NCBI RefSeq assembly: GCF_024713945.1
Contig: NC_134678.1
Coordinates: forward strand, 558,001 to 622,000
DNA from: Dermatophagoides farinae
Taxonomy: Eukaryota; Arthropoda; Arachnida; Sarcoptiformes; Pyroglyphidae
Length of the DNA: 64,000 bases
Reading direction: 5' to 3'
Shown here: positions 10,548 to 22,755 of the stretch, piece by piece
Position numbering within the stretch: position 1 is the stretch's first letter
Layout of the letters: each line of letters begins with the position of its first letter
The notes under the pieces: model-generated
The model's database searches: none
The model's input: only the letters and a program-made list of their open reading frames with translations
Told to the model about the DNA's origin: nothing
Made by a program: the position numbers and the translations under genes

Positions 10548-13020
10548 TCAAAATTTATTATAAGTATCCAACCGTATAATGCGAACAATTTGTTGCTGTT
10601 GATCAATCAATACCAATGCACAATGATTTTGATTACCACAATAATGTGAACTAGAAAATATTGTCAAACATTTACCATCATTGAAATGAAATTGATAACC
10701 TTGTTGCGGTACTTCATGTCCACGTATCATTTTTGTTAGGCCATTATTGGCCAGGAATTTTGTCGTTGCAAATTCATTAAAATGATATGCAGTACCTCTG
10801 CGTATATTATTCAAATAACCATTGTATCATGATGATCGATGTCGAAAAAATTACACATTTCAATAAATTGTTGCTGATGACATGGATCTGACCACAATAT
10901 TTCCCATGCAATGGGTGATTCTTTTTCTGGTTCCGGCAATTTCTTGGGAATTTGATTTATTTCTTGCAATGTTTTTGCCGATTTTGGTATTCCACCATGT
11001 GAACAGAATATTGTGCCATCAATTGTTGCTGAAATTGGTAATTTATCAAAAATTTGATTTGTAATTTCCCAGATTTTTTCACCCATTGTTTCACCATATT
11101 TTCTTAGACATTCTTTTTTATATGAATAAAATATTTGTAAACTACGTACTTCATGATTACCACGTAACATGGTCACTTTATTTGGACAAAGTATTTTGAA
11201 TGCCATCAAATATAAACAACATTCAACGCTCCACTGGCCACGATCAACATAATCGCCTAGGAAAAGGAAATTACTACCAACACATGGTATTCGTTTCCAT
11301 AGAACTTGTTCCATAGTAAGTAGATCATCAAGATTACCGTGTATATCACCGATAACATAACATGGTGACAAAATTCGTACACATCTATCTTCATGATCCA
11401 ATAATCGATTCATATCATTACATAAAGCGGTGATTAATTTCCATAATAATTCTTTATCATTTTCCAATAATCCATTTGGTTTTTTATTCGTACCTTTATT
11501 TGGATGAAATTCACGAATTAATTTAATCATCAAATTCGGCGCTGATGATTCCATGTTGAATTGAAATTCATTGGAATAATTAATTGCAGCCAACTCTTCT
11601 GGTGATTTCAATTGATTATTATGGTAATTGATGATTTGTGAAACATCGATAATTGAACCATTTGAATCTAATTTTATCGAATGACATGCAAGACGGTATT
11701 GTTTTTCTTTACAATTCAAACAAATTCCTTGAAATTGATCGATAATTGATTCAATATTATGAAATTTATCTGATTTTTTCAAAGCTTTTGCTGCCATTGC
11801 ACGTGAAATCTGCAAAAATAATGATTTGGTTGATCTACATAATGAAGAAGTGCCACGAAAACGATGTTGACCAATAGCCAGTACAAAATCATCGCAGGTA
11901 ATCACTGTTTTACCATTAACAATTTTCGTTCCAATTTCATTTGCTGATTGTTTCATTTTCAAATCAATTGATTCCGCCGATGATGATGATGATAATCCTG
12001 GATTCATATCGGAAATCATTTTTTGAAATTCATTCATATCAAGATTACCGGTACAATTATTATTGTAATAACGAAAAATAAATCGTACTCTCCATTCACC
12101 ATGGACAGTGTCTGGTTCAATTGTTGCCAATCCAAGTAATAATTCATGAAATGATAAAAATCCATTATTTTTAAAATTAAAAGCATTAAACAATGAATTT
12201 AAACGACAATCACGACGATTGAAACCAAATTTTTCCATATAACAACGAAATGATTCAAATGTTTGATATGTACTTGGATAACAATGTTCCACAAAATCCG
12301 TATAAAGACGTTCGACATCTTTTTCAGTTAAACGTGCTGATCGAAGAATTGATTCTTCAATATTTCTTGGCACTTCTCTTGGCAGAAAATGATATGCTTT
12401 TTCAAGGCTATATTCTTGTATTTGTTGCAAAATTGGTTTTTTCATCGATTGTCGTAAGAATTGTATCAATTCTGGTCCCCATAGGTTTGCTACATAATTG
12501 TTTAATAATTCATCAACGGCGATCCATTTAACATGTTTATTGTCTTGACAACAAACAAATTGCTGATTTGATGATCCATTTAATTCAACAAAATATGTTT
12601 GACGTACAACGAATTTCGATGTTTGTGGTGATTGTAGACGAAATATTTCTATACATTGACATTGATTGAATGGTTGTGGATGATTTTGTTGTCGCAAAAT
12701 TTTCATTTGATTTTCATTATTATCGGTCAAAATAATCATAACACCATTATAGGCATTATCCGTGTAATGATAATCATCAATAATCGATGTGATCAATGAT
12801 GTCGTAAATGGTAACCAAACAATTGGTCGATCATCTGGCTTTGATATGGCCACTTTTCTATGATTTGGACAATAGATAACAAATACATAACAATCATATG
12901 GACTTGTTGTTGTTGTTGCTGTTGTCGTGGATGATGATTCATGTTGTGTATTCTTCAATCCTTCTGGCTGTAATCCATAAAAATTGGCCACCGATAATGA
13001 TGGTTTGGTATCGTTTCTAT
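10548..13020 (-). CDS. EF-hand-region PPP-family Ser/Thr phosphatase, frame broken near 10,820; 5' end incomplete
   Basis: The main exon runs from an acceptor (TTTAAACAG) at 13021-13022 down to 10548. Upstream exon(s) with the true start were not found, so the first in-frame codon at 13020 is not a start. The N-terminal ~230 residues are not recognised. Next comes a degenerate EF-hand-like pair (FNFKNNGFLSFHE and YNNNCTGNLDMNEF), then the PPP core: VIGDIHGN, LGDYVDRG, LRGNHEV, FCSHGGIP, LWSDP. The frame stops at TGA 10813-10811. The rest of the core continues in another frame from about 10826: NNIRRGTAYHF, the metal-binding His in RGHEVPQQGY, and SSSHYCG. PPEF/rdgC phosphatases also combine EF-hands with PPP but place them at the C-terminus, so this is a different arrangement. 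The break could be a one-base loss or a small intron (see findings). Confidence 0.8.
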
Positions 13021-13776
13021 CTGTTTAAATAAAAAGATTTTGAAAACTATTTCGACTTAATGAACATAGAACAAGAAAATTTTTTTTTTCAAGATTACAA
13101 TAAAATTCAATTCAATTAATGCGAAAAAAAATAAAATTAAACATGACGATGTGCTGCTAATCGCTTAATTTATGTAAAGATTTTCCTTGTTTGTTTGTTT
13201 GTTGTGATCATCATCATCATCATCATTCATGGACAATAACATTTTTTTTTCCTCGAACCTTTTGTTGTTGTCGTTGGTGGTGGTGGTGGTGGATGCATTA
13301 TGATAGTTTATTTGTGTAATTTGAATTTTTTTCGTTGTTGTTGTTGTTTTCCGATTATTTCAACCTTACAACGGATTTAAATATAGGTAGGCAACAATGT
13401 GAGAATTTCTTTTTTTGTTGTTGTTTCGAATTTTAAAAAAAAAATTCTTGTGAACAAAAAAAATTTTTTTTTTAAAGGATGTTTTATTTCAATCTGATAA
13501 TCGATGATCACAAATGTTCGTGCACAAGACGTCGTGTGTTTCATCGTCTCTTTAGTTTTGGATGAAACCAAGCTTAGTAACAAAGATTTTGATGTTTTTT
13601 TTTCATTTTCAATTTCCTTGTCTAGATATATTGCAGCCAAAAAAAAAGAGACAGAAAAAAAGTACTATTGCCATTCTGGTCAATCATTCACATTTGTTGT
13701 GATTACTTTTTTTTCGACAAACCAGAAAAAAAACCAAATTTTCACCATCATCATCATTATCAATAATCAATAATCA
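13021..13776. other. Divergent region between phosphatase and zinc-finger gene
   Basis: About 750 bases, with ATC repeats at 13208-13229, a GGT run at 13277-13294 and TTG triplets at 13336-13350. The missing first exon(s) of the minus-strand phosphatase should lie here or further upstream. A minus-strand ATG at about 13229 opens an Asp/Asn-rich frame but has no donor, so I did not call it. The plus-strand leader of the zinc-finger gene ends the region. Confidence 0.4.
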
Positions 13777-14963
13777 ATGATGGATTCAAATATTCACAAT
13801 AATAATAATAATAATGAATATCGTTGGCATCTTGAAAATCTATGCCGTGAATATCGTATTGCATTCGAATCACTAAAAGAATTAATCACTATACTTCCTG
13901 GTGAAAAAATTTTCTCACAAACCGAATTAGATAGATATGTACAGGATATATCCATTATTGATTCGAATCTCATTCAATTATCATCACATTATGGTATAGT
14001 ATCGATTTTGAATCCATTCTTTGCATAATTTTTATTTTATTTTATTTTGTTTTTTCTAGATACATTATCATCATCATCATCATCAACATCAACATCATCG
14101 ACAGCCATATCAATCAATGATTCATCATCGTCATCATCATCAAATTTACATTATTATTATACATCATTACCACATTCAACATTACTACCATTGAATGAAG
14201 ACAATGTCGATGATAATAACAACAATAATAACATTCATTACTATGAATCTTGGAATTTGAATTCGAATTTAAATTATATTACTGATGATGTGGATGTCGA
14301 TTGTCAGCATCAACAACAAATCATCATGAATGATAATAGTATCATTGTACAACAACAACAACAACAACATCATCATCATCAGTCACTAACACCACCATCA
14401 TCGACATCCATACTAGTCAATTCAAACAATAATCAAATCGAACAAAAGAATGAAATGAAAACAACGAAATCAAACAAATCTGGCAAGTATATATTATCAT
14501 CATTATTTTAATGAATTTGCTAAAATTAAATTCTAAATTGAATTTGTTTATTTTAGCAAACAAAAACAAAACCACAACAACAACAACAAACAAATCATCA
14601 TCATCGACATCGAATCAAAAAAAATTAAAAACAAATGAATCAAGAATATGGTATAAATGTGGTTGGGATGGCTGTAGTTTCGGTAGTTTCTATAATGGCG
14701 TCGTAAAACGTCATAGTTATAAACGGCATAGTGGAAAAATTAAAATTGATAAATCATCAAATTTATCGATGCATCGATTTAAATGTGATTGGCCTGGATG
14801 TGATGTATCACTTGTTGCATATCATAAACTTGTCGAACATAAACGAAAACATACTGGAGAGAAACCATTTCGTTGTAAATGGAAATCTTGTAATTATGCT
14901 ACAGCAAGATTATATAGTATGATTATACATGAACGTACACATAAATTCGATCCATTCTTTTAA
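13777..14963 (+). CDS. C2H2 zinc-finger protein with three tandem fingers
   Basis: Exons 13777-13993, 14060-14482, 14557-14963 give 348 codons plus stop. The N-terminus (MMDSNIHNN, then a helical WHLENLCREYRIAFESLKELI stretch) is followed by long Ser, Asn, Gln and His runs encoded by exon 2. The last exon encodes three fingers at about residues 245-340: C-x4-C-x12-H-x4-H, then two C-x4-C-x12-H-x3-H, the last two joined by the classic HTGEKPF linker. It is a probable nuclear DNA-binding protein; target unknown. The second intron only works as a GC-AG intron (G|GCAAGT at 14482/14483), because the nearest GT donor gives the wrong frame. The acidic/Leu helix near the N-terminus might be a dimerisation or protein-contact region, but that is inference. 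I do not recognise an orthologue. Confidence 0.8.
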
Positions 14964-16409
14964 ATGGTTTTGCAAATATCAATTGTTCAAAATTTAATTA
15001 AAACAAAAAAAAAACTGAAGACGAAGACAGAAAAAAAGTTGTCAAAAAGTCAATCATCATCAATCGTCATCATTATTACTATTGGCCCTCATAAATTTCA
15101 AGTTTCCTAATAATGATGATGATGATCATCATCATCATCAAAAACGGACAAGACTTTCAAGGATCTCGAACATCATCATGATCAATATCATGACATCAAT
15201 TGTCATCATCATCATCATCATCATTTACAATTCATATATTCATTACAAAACAAAAATATTGCTGTTATATTTATACATTTCGAACCGATAGCAGATGTTT
15301 GAAAAAAAAAGAAAAGAAAAACTTTTTCTTTTGTATATGGTATAAACTTTACATTTGTTTGTTTTTGTTGTGTGTACATGTGTGCCACACGACACGACTT
15401 TGTGTTTGTTTGAAAATTTATATTTAATTTAATTTATTATTATTATTACATTCATTGTATGGATAATAAATGGTGATCATCATTATCGCACACAAGAAAT
15501 GCAACAGCCCGAAACTTTGATATTTTGTGTGTCTGTTCCGTGGCAAACAAACGAATATGCCGAAAATAAATAATGATGAGATCTACATATTTTTTCGATC
15601 ACAAAAAGAAGACGAAAAAAAAGACCGATTTGATGGTGGTGGTGTGGTGTGGTATATATAGAAATTGCGCGCGTTTATAATCGACATATAATGCCACAAC
15701 GAACGAATAATAATAACCGAACCTCTTCTCATTTACTAGAAGCGGAATGGTTTTTTTTTTTTGTTTGAAATTGTAGCAATGAATAAAATGATGTGGCGAG
15801 GAGGGTGAATGTAAATGTGGTGGTGACATACACACACACACACACACACATCTGTCATCATTTCCGTCCTTGAGATTGTGAGATATATGGTTTTTTTTTT
15901 TACTTGGTCGGGACACAAATACACACACGCACACATATCGTTTTTGGATCACAAATTTTTTTTTTGTCAGGCGTCGTTCTGCCATCCATTTCATTCATTC
16001 ATTCATTCATTCGTTTGTTCGGTTTTGGTTCAATTTTCATTCAATTTTTTTTTTACGCGCTATATATACAAGTGAAAACCAAAATCATATCACGCATATA
16101 CACGTGCATGTAATGTGTATGTTTACATTTTCTGTTGTTGGACATTTGTCCGTTTTCATCATCATCATCCACTTTATTATTATTATCAAATCTAACCTTG
16201 ACGATTGACGAATATTCATCATCATCATCATCATCATCCAATACATCGACAATACAGATAATCTTCAAAATTGTCATCAAATTACCGGCAATGATGATGA
16301 TAACCTAAAAAAAAACTTATTTTTTTCTTAGTTCGTTGAAGATAAAGTATTTATTTATTTATTTTTTTTTCATTGAAAACAAACAAACAACAACAAGAGA
16401 GAGAGAGAT
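14964..16409. repeat. Microsatellite-rich spacer before the lectin/CUB gene
   Basis: About 1.45 kb. It holds GAT/ATC triplet runs at 15113-15140 and 15199-15222, a CA run at 15829-15850, ATTC/CATT tandem repeats near 15988-16011, a second ATC run at 16217-16237 and a GA run at 16397-16408 immediately before the next start codon. Several apparent ORFs are Cys-Val or His repeats from these tracts. No supported gene. Confidence 0.5.
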
Positions 16410-18071
16410 ATGAATAAATTTTTTATTCTAATAATTGTGCTTTTTTTGACCTTTGCAAAAGGTATGTGTGTGTTGGTACATTTTTGATGAATTTATGTTC
16501 ATTTTTTTTGTTTGAATTTAAAGGTCGATTGGAAATTATCCTGGAAAGATGTTTACCAAAAGCAGATATGGAAAATATTACAATAAAATGTGGACTTAAT
16601 GAAGTGATTGCCATACGTGAAGCATTTTTCACTTCATCAATCATTGATCATCAATGTCCATTTATTGGTAATGATGTTGATCATGATGATTATGATGATG
16701 GAACCTCGACAAAAACAAAAATAAAAAATGGTCAACAAAAACTTTCATGTACCGATGATCTGCGTTTAACATTGAATTCAAAGTGAGTGGAATGAATTTT
16801 TTCACATTCTAATTTGTAACAAACAAACAAACAAACAAAAAAAATCGATTCCAGATGTTCTGGCCATCCAGCTTGTGTGGTAAACCTGCGTAAAATACAT
16901 GCTAACCAATGTTCCGGTTATGATGGATGGATCAATCTGAAATATACTTGTGTTCCAGGTAAGTTTTTTTTTGTCGTCGAATTTTAATAAACTATTTTTC
17001 ATTTTATTTTACTACAGCAGCTAAAATGAATTCCTATTGTAATGTTCAATTAACGGACAGTTTTGGTTATGTATCGAATCCTGGTTATCCAAAATTCTAT
17101 CCACCATATGATTGTAAATGGAAAATAATTGGCTATCCAGGACAACGTATTGAGATACAAATACTGGATCTATCGTTGAAAGAACCAAGATTTACGAGTA
17201 ATAAAAAATTATTGAATAATTATGAATGTACAGATAATTTAGCCATCGTTGATATGAATGTACGACGTATGATGTTATGTGGTGAAACGAAATCCAATCT
17301 AATTGAATATCGTAGTAAAACCAATGAGCTAATCATTGATTTTCATAGTTTTGAATTTTCACCAACACGTGGTATATTTTTCCGTTATACAAGTAAGCAA
17401 TATCAACCATTGACATTTAATTTGGCTTTAATTTAATTTAATTCGATTAATTCAATTTCAGTGATTGATTGTCCAACATTGAAACCACCATCTAATGGCT
17501 ATATGTATCGTAATCAAAGCTATGCTTATTATAATTGCTATTTTGATTATGTTTTCGAAGATAGTGGCCAATCATCGAAAATATTGTTCTGTGAATATGA
17601 AACATATTGGAATGGTACCGTTACACGGTGTATTGGTAAGTGCTATGAAATGATCATTTCTTTTTCCATTTTTTTTTTATGAAAAATTTTTTCACCATTT
17701 CTAAAGCAAAAGAAAATACTACCATCGAATCATCGATCAATATTGATGCTGATGATGATAATGAACCAATGGTAATGGAAAAAGCTTATGCTTTAAGTCA
17801 TCGAAAAATGGGAATAAAATCTTCTGACCATCAAAATGATGATGATGATGATGGTCCAATAATTATTGAGAAAATTGATAATTTTCTAACAAGTAATAAT
17901 GAATCAATTTTTTTTAATTTAAAAATTTATTAAAATTCATTTTTTTTCAAAATAATAGATCCATTAACATTCATCATCATCGGAATCATTTCATTGTGTA
18001 TCATTTTCATTATAATAGCAATAATAATCCATTCGAATTATCGATATGGTTCCACCGACATATCTATTTGA
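16410..18071 (+). CDS. Type I membrane protein with SUEL-lectin, CUB and sushi modules
   Basis: Seven exons: 16410-16461, 16524-16782, 16855-16958, 17018-17392, 17462-17635, 17707-17892, 17959-18071; 420 codons plus stop. Residues 1-17 are a signal peptide (MNKFFILIIVLFLTFA). Residues 18-138 form a SUEL/rhamnose-binding-lectin-like domain with its Cys pattern (IKCG, CSGHPACVV, CSGYDGWINLKYTC). Residues 139-263 are a CUB domain (GYVSNPGYPKFYPPYDCKWKI ... IDFHSFEFSPTRGIFFRYT). Residues 264-321 are a sushi/CCP module (DCPTLKPPSNGYM ... RCI). An acidic stalk follows, then one transmembrane helix (PLTFIIIGIISLCIIFIIIAIII) and a tail of about 13 residues. Each module is bounded by phase-1 introns. 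Probable role: surface recognition or adhesion; ligand unknown. I recognise no named orthologue. Confidence 0.82.
17018..17020 (+). other. Tandem NAGNAG splice acceptor at CUB exon
   Basis: The intron before the CUB exon ends CTACAGCAG. Either AG (17016-17017 or 17019-17020) gives a legal in-frame junction, with or without one extra Ala before AKMNSYC. The preceding polypyrimidine stretch serves both. Confidence 0.55.
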
Positions 18072-18306
18072 CCTCACACACTAAAACTCATTTTTGTTCT
18101 CAAACTCGAAGAATCGCTTTGTTGAAACGAAATTTTGCCACCAAAAAAAAAATGCCAAAGATGATGAAATTTTGGAACTTCTGTGATATATTATGAACGA
18201 CGAAACATCATATTATTATTATATTATATATTTATTTCTTGCACACACACACACACATACGTGATTGATCGATCAAAAATTACGCCGTTAATTATTTCTT
18301 ATATAT

Positions 18307-20940
18307 TTAGTTGAAACACAAACGATCCAAATTTCCATATTCATCAAACATTATACAATTAGATGGAAGTGGAACTCGTTGATATTGCTGATGATGTTGT
18401 TGTTGTTGTTGTGATTGATGATGATGATGATGATGTTTAAAATTTGTTCTCGACGATTGTGGAGCTATATTTTTCTTAATAAAAATATCAATTTCATGGA
18501 ATAATTTTTTATTCGATTCAATTAAATCTTTTAATCTGTTTAAAAAAAATTAAATAAAGTATGATAATAATACATAATTTGTGAATGTTTTGACTTACTT
18601 TTCTTTATCAAATAATCGATTCGAACGAATACGATTACAAACATCATTGTTTAATTGACGATCAAACAATGGTATACCGAAATGACAATCATAAATAAAC
18701 CATTCATTGGGATTAAGATTATCAACATCAAAAATCGGTTGTTTATGATAATTGATGAATGTTAAATATCCACAAATACGATTCAGATTTATATGTTCAC
18801 GCATTTTCGTAATGGCTGGATGTTTAGTGATAAATTCTTGATAAATTTGTTCATCTTTCTGTGGATCATCCAATAATGGCAATGGAATGTAAACAAGTTC
18901 ATTTTTAGATAATTTAAAATAATTTTGTGGATAAGCTTGTATTAATACTGGATTGAAAATTGTTGTTTCATTAATGGCAATCAAAGCATTGGAAATGGAC
19001 ACCACCGATGAATCACGACCCCATGGTGTTAGCATAATACAATCATAATTGTAAAAAATTTCCGGTAACTTTGTCAGGCGTACACCTTTTGCAATCAGGA
19101 ATGAAACTGGTCCAGAATTTGTGATTGAATAAAGATATAATTTGAACCAAATTGAATTGACTAATGATGATGCACCAAAATATGGTATTAGATCACTGGT
19201 GAAAATCTGTGTTTCATTACTTAATGGTGCCACGGACATGAGTAGTTCATAATTACGTATCAATAATCGTTCACATGAATCTTGATCTAAATTCAATAGA
19301 CTTTCACAACGGATAAGATCAAGGCCTAAGCCTTTTGTGTGTGTGATGGATTCATTAGTTGTATCATTATTATCGTTGATCATGAAATCTTTTGTAAGAT
19401 CAAAATTATGACGTAAAAATTGAATTGTTTGACATAGTAAAATAGCGTGCAGGAAATAACGTTCAGCTTCACCACCTTCATCATCAATAGCATATTCAAT
19501 TTTGGCCAATTCAGCGACAAAATTTTCCATAGATTCATCCGAAAGTTTTCCCACTTCAAACATTGTAACAGCATGTGATTTAAGACCAGGTGATAAATTA
19601 CCCATCATTAAAAAAGCGGCTAATGTTGAATCATAAAGTAGACCAATACGTTTAGTATTATCATTCGATTGTGTTCCAATCGATAGTGAATCTGATGAAA
19701 TATCGGATGTATTTTTCTTTGAACAAGAATTATTATTTGATTGTTCCACTGGATCAACAATCAAAGATAAACTTGATGTTTCATCAGTCATGTTTAAAGA
19801 ATTGATAAAATTTTCTTTCAAATTAAATGTCTGTCCAGCAGTTTCAGCAGATGTATTAGCCACATGTTTGAGCCATGAATCATGACAATTATTAACATTG
19901 ATATCATTGTTTTTTTTGAATGCAAATCCCAATCGACAATACATAGAAATGGCATTCTTGACTAAATTCAAATCAATTTTTAAAACTTCCGATAATTCTA
20001 GAATCGTTGTCTTTTCATCGATGGATACGAAAATTTTATATAATAATTTTTCAAAATAATCACCAGTTGTACGATTCATAACGAAACCTTCCAATGGTGG
20101 TATGTAGATCAGATCATTATCATCGATGATGATATCAAAATAAATCAATCCTTTAATATATAAATTTGAAACAATTTCATATGGAAAATTTCCAGCTGGA
20201 AATGTTTTCGATAAATCATTGACAACAATATCGATGACCACCTTTTCTGTTGATGTTACCATTGATTTAATATCATCTTCAGTGATATAACCAGGTCGTA
20301 TTGTCCACCAAAAATCAATGAAAAGTGTTTCCACTGGTTTTGTTGGCAACAATTCTCGGATAGGTTTTTTGATCATGCCTAAAAATTTTTTCGATGATTT
20401 ATATTGATTCATTAGATCAATATATTGATTACGACCAATACCCATTAGACGAAAACAATCGGCAGCGGTAAAATTCGGTAATGTATCATAATTTTTTTCC
20501 TGTTCAATCATCTGTATTAGTATTGCTTGATAATATTGAAATGGCGTTATACGCATTCCATTGATAATGTATTCAGATAGATGATATGGAAAAAGCATAT
20601 AATGATCACGGCTATAACGTAATAATTGGTCATGATAAGCACGTTGATTTTTTTCAACTTGTCGAACTATTAATTAAAAGAATCGTTATATAAAAATCGA
20701 TCGAACATTGATCAATCAAACTTACTTAGATTATCTTTATAACGTAATTGATTTACAATTGAATATTCTTTAATTTTTTTGGCATATTCATCGGAATTAT
20801 CGATAAGCTATGAAAAAAAACAAATGATGATGATGAAAAGTTTTAAAATGAAACAAAAATTGATTGACAATTACCGATTGCACTTCAGGTGGTAATTTAT
20901 TCCATGGAATATTTTTAACAATATAATATTCAATATCCAT
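18307..20940 (-). CDS. FAM91A1: FAM91A1 homologue, endosome-to-Golgi tethering factor
   Basis: Four exons: 20875-20940, 20726-20807, 18599-20666, 18307-18535; 814 codons plus stop, against about 838 in human. Near-identical blocks include IPWNKLPPEVQ at the N-terminus, YSRDHYMLFPYHLSEYI, LPNFTAADCFRLMGIGRNQYIDLMNQ, KPVETLFIDFWW, GYITEDDIK, PPLEGFVMNR, GDYFEKLLYKIFVSIDEKT, LVKNAISMYCRLGFA and TLAAFLMMGNLSPGLKSHAV. FAM91A1 works with WDR11 and C17orf75 and binds TBC1D23 to capture endosome-derived vesicles at the trans-Golgi. The C-terminal exon has an insect/mite-style His/Gln insert (about residues 764-780) before the conserved RVPLPSNCIMFDEYGNLD ending. Start: the only ATG before the conserved PWNKLP. 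Confidence 0.95.
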
Positions 20941-21114
20941 AATTTGATTATTAATCTAGTTACAGTAATAATAATTAGATTTGGATTAAAATCCATCAAC
21001 AACAACAAAAAACGAGAAGATTAAAACACAAACAAAACATTCATTAACAAGAATCAGTCAAAAAAAACCAGACAATGAGCACCATCTATTTATTGATTTT
21101 TTAATCAAATATCA

Positions 21115-22584
21115 TCAATTCAGAATTTTTAATTTTGATCGAAATTCTAAAAGAAATTTGGCATTCTTTTCATTCGATGAATTTTCCAATTGATGAAAAA
21201 TACTGAATATTTGTTGGTCAAGTTGTTTTGAATAATCATCATTTGGATGATGTTCCATATTTGATTTTATATGGATTTTAGCCAATTTTACAGCAATCAT
21301 TTGTAAATCATTTAGACATATACAACCATCGATTCGTGCAATATAATCGCTAGTGAATTCCATGATCAGCAATGATAATGTTATTGGTGTAAAGATTAAT
21401 ATTCGATCCAATAAAAAACAAATTGTATTCATAGTGATTTTTCCATGTTTCAATAGGTTACAATGCATCAAAGGAAATATTTGAGTCATAAGGGCATTCA
21501 GATTGTTTTGAAGAAATTCCGCACTATCTTTACGGTATAAATTTTCAATCATAATCATGTAGATTTCATCTTTATGATTGTCATGTTGATTTGTTAAATC
21601 TTTCAATTGTGAATCTTTAGCTAGACGATGAAATTTATCTTGATAGGATAATAAAAGTTGAAAATTATCAATCAATATGACAAAATAATATGGATTCATG
21701 TCTAAATTGTGTAGTAATAATTTCATTTTCTCGAAAATAAGTTCCAAATAGCCATTTTGATTTAGAATATCACAACAATTATTGTTCGAATCGGTTTCTC
21801 GATCCCGAGGAGTTTTCAGCAATTTATTTAGACATTTTAAACTAATCGATTGATTTGATTCTAGTGGATTATCCAGAATTTGCATTGCGATTGGAAACAA
21901 TTCAAAAATGTAATTACAAATTTTTTCATAGCTGTATAAATTAATTAGAAAGTAAATGGATGAAAAAAAATGAAATTCTGTTAAACTGGATTACCTTAAA
22001 CTTGAAAAGATGAAATCAATTATATTCGAATTGCCAATGATTGTTGGCCATTCTTCACCTTCGCCTGTTCGTTTTTTCAATATAGAAATCATATTCTTCA
22101 ACACTGTTCGATTAAGATAATCATCGAAATTGGATTTTTTATTCAATGATAAAAATTTTGTCAAGAATTTTTCATTACGATTCTGCTGAATCAATCCAAT
22201 ATAATCACATTGAAAGATTAGAGCAAACAGCCAAAGTTTTTCATTAATTTCTTTGGAAATTCTAAAATTTTCGATTAAAGAATGGAGAAAATTTGCAATC
22301 AAACCAGCCAATATTCGTATCTCTTTTAATTGTCGACAATGTAATGTTTCAATCCTTTTATTGGGCCAAATTTGTTCACAAAGAAAATCCAATAACATTA
22401 TAATATTGCTAGATTCGTTGATGAATTCATCTTCAGAATATTTTATAATAATCGAAAATGTATGTTGTAAAAGATTATCAAAATCAGAAAAATCATTCAC
22501 AGATTTAAGTTTAAAAAGATAAGATTCAAGATCCATTTTGTTTTTCGGGTGATTATAATGTGTGAAATAATAAAATTCATTCAT
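21115..22584 (-). CDS. TTI2: Probable TELO2-interacting protein 2 (TTI2)
   Basis: Two exons, 21995-22584 and 21115-21931, join in frame (AG|C) to give 468 codons plus stop, near the ~508 aa of human TTI2. The protein is all-helical and Leu/Ile-rich like HEAT-type repeats. It contains ELFPIAMQILDNPLESNQSISLKCLNKLL followed by NGYLELIFEKMKLLLH. This resembles the TTI2 core segment, where a Pro-Leu-Leu-x-LLDD stretch leads to a Cys-Leu-x-x-Leu helix. TTI2 acts with TELO2 and TTI1 to stabilise PIKK kinases such as mTOR, ATM and ATR. The similarity I can see is limited, so another HEAT-repeat protein is possible. A second ATG at 22536 (MDLESYLFK) is an equally good start. No low-complexity inserts, unlike many neighbours. 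Confidence 0.5.
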
Positions 22585-22755
22585 GTTTTGAAAAAAAACT
22601 TGAATTCATTCATATAGGAGATGACAAAATATCCGTAAATCTTTGATTTCAATCAAGGATCCATCACCGAGATATATTGGATATATTTTTTTCAGTGATT
22701 GTTGTTGTCATATATTATCAACGGATTTTAAATCTTTCTTGATAGGATTACCAAT
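22585..22755. promoter_or_regulatory. Short divergent promoter, TTI2-like / RMC1
   Basis: Only 171 bases separate the start codons of two outward-facing genes (219 if TTI2 starts at 22536). Both promoters and both leaders must fit here, so they probably share a bidirectional promoter. No TATA box stands out. Confidence 0.45.

Noticed and set aside
16191-16304. Minus-strand exon-like piece between a T-rich acceptor and an AAG|GTTAGA donor
   Set aside because: Open reading (AGNLMTILKIICIV then Asp run) but no partner exon or family; most of it comes from an ATC repeat.
18361-18440. CAA/GAT-rich stretch that looks like an intergenic microsatellite
   Set aside because: It is coding: the His/Gln insert in the last FAM91A1 exon, with conserved sequence on both sides.
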